From the NCBI GenBank assembly GCA_049518415.1, contig JBEKRX010000037.1:4005-68004 (forward strand): a stretch of DNA of 64,000 nt, read 5' to 3'. Position 1 is the stretch's first letter. Each line of letters begins with the position of its first letter. Shown here in pieces: positions 47,864 to 54,794 of this stretch. The notes below the pieces were generated by a model. The model made no database searches, had not been told where the DNA came from, and saw only the letters and a program-made list of their open reading frames with translations. Source of the DNA: CAVQND01 sp049518415 (GTDB taxonomy: Bacteria; Verrucomicrobiota; Verrucomicrobiia; Limisphaerales; UBA8199). The position numbers and the translations under genes are program-made.

Positions 47864-49339
47864 TCACTTTGCCTCGGCGCGGAAAATCGCCCGGACCTCC
47901 TCGGAAGTCAGGGCGCAACTGTAGAGGCGCACGTCATCCATCCAGCCGTTCCAATGATAGCCCCGGGGTTCCGGGTTCTCGCCGATGAACAGCGGGGCGG
48001 CAGTGGCGGCGAGCTGGCCGGTGGCGGGCAGGGAGGATTCCAGGGCGCCGTCCAGATAGAGCGCGAGTTGGGCGCCGTCATAGACGCCGACGAGGTGATG
48101 CCACTGGCCGTCGTTGACGGAGCGGCTGCTGGCGACGGTGGGTTCGGCGCCGGAGGCGGTTTTCAAGCCGTTGCAGGTGAGGGCCACGCGGTCGGTCTGC
48201 TCCAGGCGGCGGAGGCGCCAGGCCTCGTTGCCCTTGGCGACAATGGTCTGCCAGGATTTGTCAAACTGGCGGACTTTGATCCAGACCGAGACGCTCAAGC
48301 TGTCGCGCAGGTCGAACTCGGGGGAGGCGCCGCAGTCCACGAAGTTCTCCGCGCCGTCGAACTCGAGGGCGCCGCCGAGCCGCCCCTGGCCGGCGATCCA
48401 GCGGGCCTGGCCCTTGACGCGGCCGGCCAGTTGATGGCCGGCGGCATCTTCGGCCTGGACGCCCTTGGTTTGGTTGAGTTTCCACCACGCCACCAGGCCC
48501 GTCGTGTCAAAACGGACGACGCGCCCGGTTACCACCTTGCCGTCGGGCTGGAGTTCGTCCACGCGCCAGAAGCAGGCGGACATGGCCTTGAGGTCCGGGG
48601 CGTCCAGGCGGGTCTGTTTCGTGGCGCCAAGGAGCGCGAGTTTATCCGGAGCGGCGCCCAGATAGACGCGGTGCTCGGAGGCGCCCTGGCCGGGCGTCCA
48701 TTCCAGGGCGGTCTTCTTGAGCCGCACGCTGGTGGCGCCGTCTTCAGGTTGGATGACCGCGGCCCAAGGCCCCAGGGTTTGGTGGAAGACCACCTCGCTC
48801 AGGCCGACCTTGCCGCCGGAATTCCAGGGGGCAATGTTCTCCAGGCGGACCTTTCGAGCGAGGGCGCCGTCGAGTTTGAGCACCACCGGAGTGTCATAAT
48901 CGGGCGTGCCCTCGGCCTCGGCGAATTCGGCGCCCGCCAGGACGGTCTGCCAGGACGTGCCGTCGGCGGATACGGCCACGTCGGCCTTGCGGATGCCGTT
49001 GGTCGTCTGCCAGTCGGCGTTGAAGTTCCAGACCTCAATGCCGGCGAGCGGGACCGGCTCGGGCAGCTCGAACTCGATTTTGAGGTCTGGGGTGCAGGCC
49101 CCCTGCCACATGGTGAGCGGGTCCGTGCTATGTCTCTTGAGGCCGTTCTTGTCCCGGTCGCTCAAGCCGGCGCCGTTGATGAGGGCCAGGAGGCCATCTT
49201 CATCGCTGGCGGGGCTGAGCCGCACCGTCTCGACGCGGACCTTGGGGCCGAGTTCGAGCGGCTTGCGGCCCTTGGGCTTGAGCGTCAGTTGCCGGCTCAG
49301 CACCTGGAACGGGCTGACGAAACCGACGGTGGCAATCAC
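47864..49339 (-). CDS. Second half of proposed selenoprotein B: discoidin-like and LamG domains
   Basis: As a stand-alone frame it is 491 residues from a weak GTG, with no signal peptide and an N-terminus that begins inside a domain (IATVGFVSPFQVLS). It is in the same frame as the gene ending at 49391: after that TGA the reading continues GGVCSLSWREPKKVQRPV into it. Domains: F5/8-type-C-like (about 60-190, WQGACTPDLKIEFELPE), Ig-like, and a LamG/concanavalin fold (VAWWKLNQTKGV, NFVDCGASPEFDL, GWMDDVRLYSCAL). I interpret 47864-50548 as one 894-residue protein with selenocysteine at the TGA. If not recoded, this half would need its own export signal, which is missing. Confidence 0.75.
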   Translation of the reverse strand: MIATVGFVSPFQVLSRQLTLKPKGRKPLELGPKVRVETVRLSPASDEDGLLALINGAGLSDRDKNGLKRHSTDPLTMWQGACTPDLKIEFELPEPVPLAGIEVWNFNADWQTTNGIRKADVAVSADGTSWQTVLAGAEFAEAEGTPDYDTPVVLKLDGALARKVRLENIAPWNSGGKVGLSEVVFHQTLGPWAAVIQPEDGATSVRLKKTALEWTPGQGASEHRVYLGAAPDKLALLGATKQTRLDAPDLKAMSACFWRVDELQPDGKVVTGRVVRFDTTGLVAWWKLNQTKGVQAEDAAGHQLAGRVKGQARWIAGQGRLGGALEFDGAENFVDCGASPEFDLRDSLSVSVWIKVRQFDKSWQTIVAKGNEAWRLRRLEQTDRVALTCNGLKTASGAEPTVASSRSVNDGQWHHLVGVYDGAQLALYLDGALESSLPATGQLAATAAPLFIGENPEPRGYHWNGWMDDVRLYSCALTSEEVRAIFRAEAK

Positions 49340-49359
49340 GGGACGTTGGACCTTTTTGG

Positions 49360-49393
49360 GCTCTCGCCATGAGAGCGAACAGACGCCACCTCA
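49360..49393 (-). promoter_or_regulatory. UGA codon plus SECIS-like hairpin in gene B
   Basis: UGA at 49393-49391; 14 nt later a stem GCUCUC-AUGGC-GAGAGC (49376-49360). Loop centre lies about 23 nt after the UGA, within the distance used by bacterial SECIS elements. The same hairpin, with two compensated base pairs, follows the UGA of gene A. Confidence 0.65.
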
Positions 49394-50548
49394 GCCAAAC
49401 TCGAAAGTATTGGTGTAGCGATAAGAGCCGTCCAGGCTGGTCAGGGTGAGGCGCGGCGGGCGCGGTCGCTCGGAGCCTTTGGTGATCTCCATCGACTCAT
49501 TGTACGGGCCCAGGAAGCGGAGGCTGAAGGAGACCTCGGCGGCCGATTCGGAGGGTTGCACGACCATGCGGACGGGCTCGCCCAGTTCGAGGGCGGCCGG
49601 TTTGTCGGCAGCGACCTCGAAATCGGCGGCAGAGTTGAAAGCGTAGCCCATGAGCTGCCAGGAAGCGCCCCGCTCATCCTTGCGGTTGATGAGGTACTGG
49701 CTGATGCGGTAACTGCCGACGGGCAGGGTGAGTTCGCCCTTGGCCGGTTTGCGTGTGAAATGCCCCTGCTCACCCAGGGCGGTGAATTCGGAGATGGTCG
49801 CCGGCAGGCGGACCTTGCCCAGGACGACGTTTTCAGCTTTTTGGACTTTGATGAAGGCGCCGTCGCGGGCGACGTCCAGGCGGTAAAACTGTCCGTCCAC
49901 CTCGAGCAACCGGCCCAGCGACCGCTCGCCCGCGTTGTCGTTGCCCAGCACAATGTGGTCGCAAGCATCCGGGTTGGAGGCCAGGTCGTTGAAAGCGCCG
50001 TTGACGTTGGCATCAATCAACTCGAGGCGCCGTTTTTTGCCGCCCAGGTCGATGGTGCCGGCGTAGAAGCCGCCCGACATAAGCAGCAAACGAACGTCGT
50101 TGTCCGAATCATAGTTCATGAAACGGAGCACCAGATGATAGGTGATGGGCCCGTCTTCGCCTTTGAAGAGCAGGCGGACGGGGTCAAAATAGGTGTTGGA
50201 CGGGTCGGTGCGAGAGGACTTGATGGCGGACTTGTCATCGAGGCGGCCGTTGCCGGTGCTGTCGATGAAGAGACGGTCGTAAGGGCCGGACCTGCGGGCG
50301 CGGTCGAAACAGAGCCAGCGGCCCTTGGGGTCCAGGGCCGTGGTCCAGTGGGCAAAATAGGGTTTGGCGCCGAGTTTGGGCAAGGCGACATTGGGCGGCG
50401 GGTTGGTGGTCAGGTCCAACCAACGATAGGAGCGGCCCTCGCGGCTCGTGTGGTATTGGAGCCATTGCTCCGGCTGCGCCCACGCCGCGTTGGCCAGGAC
50501 CAGCCCGGCCAGAAGACCGACGGACGCTGTATGGTGTAACATTCTCAT
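49391..50548 (-). CDS. First half of proposed selenoprotein B: secreted beta-rich protein ending FEFG-TGA
   Basis: 385 residues with a Sec signal (MRMLHHTASVGLLAGLVLAN). FIDSTGNGRLDDKSAI resembles a calcium loop. It is paralogous in architecture to the gene at 51525-52883 and has the same end, TNTFEFG then TGA. Starts 16 bp after the stop of the membrane half of gene A. The TGA is followed in frame by GGVCSLSWREP, strikingly like GSTCSYSWRVP in gene A, so the TGA is probably read as selenocysteine, giving a U-x-x-x-C pair. Confidence 0.8.
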   Translation of the reverse strand: MRMLHHTASVGLLAGLVLANAAWAQPEQWLQYHTSREGRSYRWLDLTTNPPPNVALPKLGAKPYFAHWTTALDPKGRWLCFDRARRSGPYDRLFIDSTGNGRLDDKSAIKSSRTDPSNTYFDPVRLLFKGEDGPITYHLVLRFMNYDSDNDVRLLLMSGGFYAGTIDLGGKKRRLELIDANVNGAFNDLASNPDACDHIVLGNDNAGERSLGRLLEVDGQFYRLDVARDGAFIKVQKAENVVLGKVRLPATISEFTALGEQGHFTRKPAKGELTLPVGSYRISQYLINRKDERGASWQLMGYAFNSAADFEVAADKPAALELGEPVRMVVQPSESAAEVSFSLRFLGPYNESMEITKGSERPRPPRLTLTSLDGSYRYTNTFEFG

Positions 50549-50564
50549 AAGCCTAAAATCTATT

Positions 50565-51476
50565 TCAGCTTGGGGTATGGCTCGCTGGGTCGGCGGGGCC
50601 GTGGCCAGCAGCGGTGGCGGCGGACGCCGCGGCCTTGAGGCGGTCAGCGGCCCATTCGCTCAACGCGGGGGCCGGGGGCGGGGCGGCCACGGGTGGCAGC
50701 GGCGGCGGCTTTGGGGCCAGGAGCAAGAGGTTGATGAGGCGTTGGCGATAGAAGGCGTTGGCAAAGGAGAGGAGCAGGAACGGCAGCAGGACGCCGAAGC
50801 AGAGGCCGGTGGTCACCAGCACCGGGGCGAACAACGCGCTCATCGGCACGCGGCCGCCGGTGGCAAGTGTTTCGAAGAGGAGGATGGGCGAGATGACCAG
50901 GAGGCAGAGGCCGGGGAGCATGACGGCAAGCCACCCGCACAGGACCAACGGGCGATAGCGCCGGCGGCAGAGCAATCCGGCCAGGCCCACCGCCACGGAG
51001 ATGATGCAGGCGCTTACGGCCAGGACAATCCCGACTTGCAGCGCCTGGGCTATGCCTGGCCCCTCACTCCAGTCCTGCGTGAAGAGAAAGAGCACCACAC
51101 TGAAGCCCAGCAGGGTCAGCAGGAATCCCAGCACGTTAAGGAAGCGAAGCCGGGACTTGAGGTAAGCGGCGAGCAACCAGGCGGCGGCCAGGCCAAAGGC
51201 CAGCGCCCAAATGAGGTCCTGCAAGACCTCGAGGAGTTGCGAGGGCAGGGAAGGCGAGACGGGCAGGAGGCCGATGCCCCCGGCCAGGCAAACCACTGGC
51301 GCCCAAATCCACCAGGCGCGGGCGCAGCGGTTGGGCTTGAGCAGCAGCAGGAGCAAGACGGCCAGCCAGGGCAGCGCCGCGGGCAGGATGCTGGCCCGCA
51401 TCCAGTTGTAAGTGACCGGAGGGCCTTGCTTTGCCCCGAGGCCGCCGAGGTCGGCACTGGCCACAATCTTCAACAC
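50565..51476 (-). CDS. Second half of proposed selenoprotein A: polytopic membrane domain
   Basis: 303 residues when started at a TTG. About seven membrane helices (LPAALPWLAVLLLLLL, WIWAPVVCLAGGIGLL, LGFLLTLLGFSVVLFLF and others) and a Pro/Ala-rich tail. The frame is continuous with the gene ending at 51525 except for its TGA: GSTCSYSWRVPLTGTGVLK leads straight into this sequence. I interpret 50565-52883 as one 772-residue protein: signal peptide, extracytoplasmic domain with selenocysteine, then membrane anchor. As a separate gene it would have a poor start codon and no Shine-Dalgarno. Confidence 0.75.
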   Translation of the reverse strand: MLKIVASADLGGLGAKQGPPVTYNWMRASILPAALPWLAVLLLLLLKPNRCARAWWIWAPVVCLAGGIGLLPVSPSLPSQLLEVLQDLIWALAFGLAAAWLLAAYLKSRLRFLNVLGFLLTLLGFSVVLFLFTQDWSEGPGIAQALQVGIVLAVSACIISVAVGLAGLLCRRRYRPLVLCGWLAVMLPGLCLLVISPILLFETLATGGRVPMSALFAPVLVTTGLCFGVLLPFLLLSFANAFYRQRLINLLLLAPKPPPLPPVAAPPPAPALSEWAADRLKAAASAATAAGHGPADPASHTPS

Positions 51477-51493
51477 ACCCGTGCCGGTGAGAG

Positions 51494-51527
51494 GTACTCG
51501 CCATGAGTACGAGCAGGTGCTGCCTCA
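51494..51527 (-). promoter_or_regulatory. UGA codon plus SECIS-like hairpin in gene A
   Basis: UGA at 51527-51525; 14 nt later a stem GUACUC-AUGGC-GAGUAC (51510-51494). Compared with gene B, stem pairs 2 and 3 are U-A and A-U instead of C-G and U-A, so both changes are compensated although they alter amino acids (Y/L and V/E). Loop AUGGC is identical. The loop lacks a G in its first two positions, a departure from the usual bacterial SECIS consensus. Confidence 0.65.
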
Positions 51528-52883
51528 GCCAAACTCGAATTTGCCGGAGGCGAGCTTTTTATCGCCGTTCTTGCCGGGGCGATAGATGGCAAATTCCGGC
51601 TGCGTGCGAGGGCCTTGCAGTTGATAAGCGTCGCCATTGGCGCCGAGCAACTGGTAATTGAGCGTCAGGGAGCGGCCGCGCCGGGTGACGGAAACCGAGT
51701 TGGTGAGCGGACCGCCGGCCACCAAAGTGGCGGCATTGGTAGGGTTAACCACCAAGGACTTTGCGGTCTGGGCAAAGCCGTAGTAGCCATCGCTCAAGCG
51801 GCGAGCTTGGGCCCCGCCATGTTCAAGCGTGAGCCGGGATTCATAAGCGCCGATGGGAACCTTCACGAGCGGCCCCGGCGAGTCGAGGACGACAACCAAA
51901 GAGGGTAACTGGGAGGCGGCAAGCCGCAGGCCGTAGCGCTTGGCGAAGGCCTCCGCGGCGCCGGCCTGCTCGGCGGTCTGCACCGGCACGCCGGACGGGC
52001 CTGCGCGGGCCAAAAGAAGGCGATGGATGCCTTGCCCGGCGATTTTCAGTTCGCCCAACTGCTCGGGCTGTTCCGTCAAATCGAGCCTGAATTTGGGGTG
52101 GTTGTCCTGCTGCACGTAAGCGCAGTCCAATCGGTAGGCCTGCTGGCCGAAAAAGAGGTTGTGGGAGAAGGAGAGATAGTCCAGCGAGCCGGGTTGCGGA
52201 TCAATGGGCTGGTTGCGGTCGGCCCAGGGGCGGAGGATCAGGGAGCCGCCTTCGGCGGAACCGAGCTTGCCGGCAAGGTTATCCACGAGCGCCAACTGCC
52301 ACTCCTGGCCTGGTTGGACGACCTTGCCTTCCCAATAATAGCGGCAGGCCGCTGAAACGCTGGACTGGTAGCCAAACGCGTTGAAGGACAGGTCCACCAA
52401 AGCCTGATGGGAGCCGGCCGGCGTCTTGAAGGTCAGGTGGATGTTGTTGAAGGGCTGATAGAACTCGTTTGCCCCTTTGGTCGGGCACGAGAAGACCCCG
52501 TCGGGATCGTCTGTCAGGTCCTGATTGCGATTGAGATCGAGGTAGAGTTTGCCCTGCGCGCGGTCCCACAGGAACGGGGTGAAGTGGTCGGTGCTGTTGC
52601 CGAACTTAAGCGTGCCGCGGGTCAGGTCGCGCTGGGTCAAGGGCGGTTCTTTCTTGAACGGCGCGGCCTGGAGCGTGACCGGGATTGCCCAAGTGGCGGT
52701 GCTGTGGTCCAACTCCCGGTATTCGAGATAAATGGATTGCGTGGGAGTGAGCGAGGCGGCGGGGGCCGAGTTTTCGGCACTGAAGAGAGGGCCGGCACCG
52801 CCGAGCCAAAGCAGGCCGAGCAGCAGAGAGGCCGCCAATTGGGCGCGGCCCGGTCTGTATTTCAGGCAACGAGTTCCTTTCAT
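51525..52883 (-). CDS. First half of proposed selenoprotein A: secreted beta-rich protein ending FEFG-TGA
   Basis: 452 residues from ATG 52883 with signal peptide (AASLLLGLLWLGGAGPLFSA); the longer frame to 53135 only reads through a minisatellite. LYLDLNRNQDLTDDPDGVF is an EF-hand-like loop; the rest is beta-rich. It ends GKFEFG followed by TGA and then, in frame, GSTCSYSWRVP. First gene of the unit A-B-large repeat protein. Both halves joined would place the Sec/Cys pair just before the membrane domain. Confidence 0.8.
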   Translation of the reverse strand: MKGTRCLKYRPGRAQLAASLLLGLLWLGGAGPLFSAENSAPAASLTPTQSIYLEYRELDHSTATWAIPVTLQAAPFKKEPPLTQRDLTRGTLKFGNSTDHFTPFLWDRAQGKLYLDLNRNQDLTDDPDGVFSCPTKGANEFYQPFNNIHLTFKTPAGSHQALVDLSFNAFGYQSSVSAACRYYWEGKVVQPGQEWQLALVDNLAGKLGSAEGGSLILRPWADRNQPIDPQPGSLDYLSFSHNLFFGQQAYRLDCAYVQQDNHPKFRLDLTEQPEQLGELKIAGQGIHRLLLARAGPSGVPVQTAEQAGAAEAFAKRYGLRLAASQLPSLVVVLDSPGPLVKVPIGAYESRLTLEHGGAQARRLSDGYYGFAQTAKSLVVNPTNAATLVAGGPLTNSVSVTRRGRSLTLNYQLLGANGDAYQLQGPRTQPEFAIYRPGKNGDKKLASGKFEFG

Positions 52884-52955
52884 GCGCGCAGCGTACACGT
52901 GAATTAGACGCCGGCAAAGGAAATTCGTTCCAGAAAAAAATGAATCAGGCCCGGA

Positions 52956-53105
52956 AGCCGCGGCCCGGCCAGTTTTTTGGCAAAAATGGCCAATGTGGCC
53001 AATCCAGCCAATGTAGCCAATGGTCCAGGCAACGTGGCCAATCCAGCCAAGGTGGCCAATCCAGCCGATGTGGCCAATGCGGTGTTCGCCTCGGTTGCGG
53101 GATGG
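52956..53105 (-). repeat. 9-bp minisatellite element, copy B
   Basis: About ten units of the form AATSYRGCC (AATGTGGCC, AATCCAGCC alternating). Borders: CCAGTTTTTTGGCAAAAATGG on the gene-proximal side and GCGGTGTTCGCC...TTGCGGGATGG on the other. The proximal border is 73 bp upstream of the start of selenoprotein gene A. Confidence 0.85.
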
Positions 53106-53162
53106 CGGCATCTCACCTTCGTCGGTCCCCCGCAAGCGGGCGGCTGAGCGGTTCCGATTCGG

Positions 53163-54659
53163 TCAAGGTCCCGGCAGTTGCAGCACCGCCTGCCTCGATT
53201 TGGCTTTGCTGAAATCGAACCTGCCAGTGGCGGTACGGTCTCCTTCGGTGGCCCGCACTTCGTACTGGCCGCAGAAACCATTGAACGAGAACTGGCCGGC
53301 CTTATCGGTGGCGCCCTCGACCCGCGTGTGCCATTGCTCGCGAATCAGTTTGTGGAGCGCCTGGTAAACCGGTTTGGGGCTCAAGTCTTGGCGCAGTAAG
53401 CCGCCGCCTTTGAGCCAGGAATGGGCATCGCACAAATCCCACCAGGTGATCGCCACCATGGCCGGGTGTGCGAAGCAAACCCGGTAAAATTTTGCGGCAT
53501 AATCGGCTTGCGCCGCCTCATCCCAAACCCCACTGACGTGCGAACCGGTAATGGGCTGTCCGGCCGAGGTGGGCGTAAACTCGGTGATGTTGAGGGCCTT
53601 GCCCAATCCGGCGTAGCGGTCAAGAACGCGCTTCACGCGTTCCAGCGGGAAGCGCATGGTGCGCGGTTCATGCGCCTGGATGCCAATCCCGTCGAAGGGC
53701 ACGCCGTCGCGGATGGCTTGGTCCAGCAGTTGGAAGAAGGGGGGGTGGCCGTCAGCCAGGACATGGTAGTCGTTGACGATGAGAGTCGCCTTGGGGTCGG
53801 CCGCTCGTGCCCAGCGATAGGGCGAATCAATCTTGAGGCCCGGCAGATGCGACGGTTCATTGACCACCTCCCAGAATCCGATTCGCCCCTGATAGCGGCG
53901 CATGATTTGAGTGACCCGCTCCTGCTGCTTGTCCGGCGAAGGCTGCCCCTGGGACCATACGGGGATGCCGGCCTGGTCGGCCCACAAGAGCGGATGGCCT
54001 TTCATCCGGATGCCGTGCTGAACGCACCAGTCCACCACTTTATCGGTGTAGGCATAGTTGGGCTGGCCGGGTTCAGGCTCATACCACCGCCAGTAAAAGC
54101 CAACGGTGGCATAATCGAACAAGTCCGAAAACCGGCGCTTGTAGGCCTCGTTCTGCTCCGCGCTGTTGAACCGGTCAAAGGCGTAGATGTTGCACCCGAA
54201 CAGGAACTCGTGGCGGGTTTGCTCGACCAGCACTTTGGCGCCGGCGACGGGCGCGCCCGTGGCGTCCAACACGCGAACCGTCATGTCTGCCTTCCGGTAG
54301 CGCGCGATGGCCGCATCACTCTCCGCCAGGATGCGTTCTTCGGCTCGGGCGGGTGCGTCCGTCACCTGCTCCGGGGTGGCCAAGGCCGGCTCAGGTCCGC
54401 CTTCGGCCGACAACTCGAGGCGAGCGAGGCAGAGATTCCGGTCTTGCCCGTTGGCCAGGGCGTCATTGAGGAATGCGAGCCCCACAGTGTGAAGTCCTGC
54501 GGTGGCCTGGAGCCGCGCGGCTTCCAGTGTCAGCCCACACAGGTTGCCGGCCAGGAGCCACAGCAGCAGGGACACGCCGAGCCACGGGGCCAGGGCCGAA
54601 ACCGGGCAGGCAACGGTTTGCTTCAACAGTTCTCGTCGGGTAGTGCCAAAGGCTTTCAT
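53163..54659 (-). CDS. Exported GH10 endo-beta-1,4-xylanase
   Basis: 498 residues from ATG 54659. TTRRELLKQT and a hydrophobic stretch form a Tat-like signal. A short carbohydrate-binding-like piece (HTVGLAFLNDALANGQDRNL) precedes the catalytic barrel with FLFGCNIYAFDRF, GHPLLW, acid/base Glu in WEVVNEPSHLP and nucleophile Glu in ALNITEFTPT. Hydrolyses xylan outside the cytoplasm. Located between the GH99-like gene and the proposed selenoproteins, all on the same strand. Confidence 0.92.
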   Translation of the reverse strand: MKAFGTTRRELLKQTVACPVSALAPWLGVSLLLWLLAGNLCGLTLEAARLQATAGLHTVGLAFLNDALANGQDRNLCLARLELSAEGGPEPALATPEQVTDAPARAEERILAESDAAIARYRKADMTVRVLDATGAPVAGAKVLVEQTRHEFLFGCNIYAFDRFNSAEQNEAYKRRFSDLFDYATVGFYWRWYEPEPGQPNYAYTDKVVDWCVQHGIRMKGHPLLWADQAGIPVWSQGQPSPDKQQERVTQIMRRYQGRIGFWEVVNEPSHLPGLKIDSPYRWARAADPKATLIVNDYHVLADGHPPFFQLLDQAIRDGVPFDGIGIQAHEPRTMRFPLERVKRVLDRYAGLGKALNITEFTPTSAGQPITGSHVSGVWDEAAQADYAAKFYRVCFAHPAMVAITWWDLCDAHSWLKGGGLLRQDLSPKPVYQALHKLIREQWHTRVEGATDKAGQFSFNGFCGQYEVRATEGDRTATGRFDFSKAKSRQAVLQLPGP

Positions 54660-54794
54660 AGGCCATAATTGCTCGCCTGGCGGGGCCTGCGGCGAGATTC
54701 CCGCCGCATCAGGCCAATCCGGCAAGCCAAGCAAGTCGAGCAAATCTTTGCGCCACCTTGAATGGAAATCGAGTCCGAATTATGAAACGGGCCA

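Noticed and set aside
51136..51504. ATG in the hairpin loop as start of a separate gene
   Set aside because: Its frame is not that of the membrane ORF and gives no recognisable protein; the same is true for the loop ATG in gene B.
49391..51527. TGA reassigned to Trp or Gly genome-wide
   Set aside because: TGA is a normal terminator in tightly coupled pairs here (for example at 11983, 31925 and 62377).
52956..53105. CRISPR-like array
   Set aside because: Units are 9 bp, contiguous and degenerate, with no spacers and no cas genes.
52960..53135. Upstream extension of selenoprotein gene A through GHIGWIGH-type codons
   Set aside because: It only reads the minisatellite; the ATG at 52883 starts a proper signal peptide.
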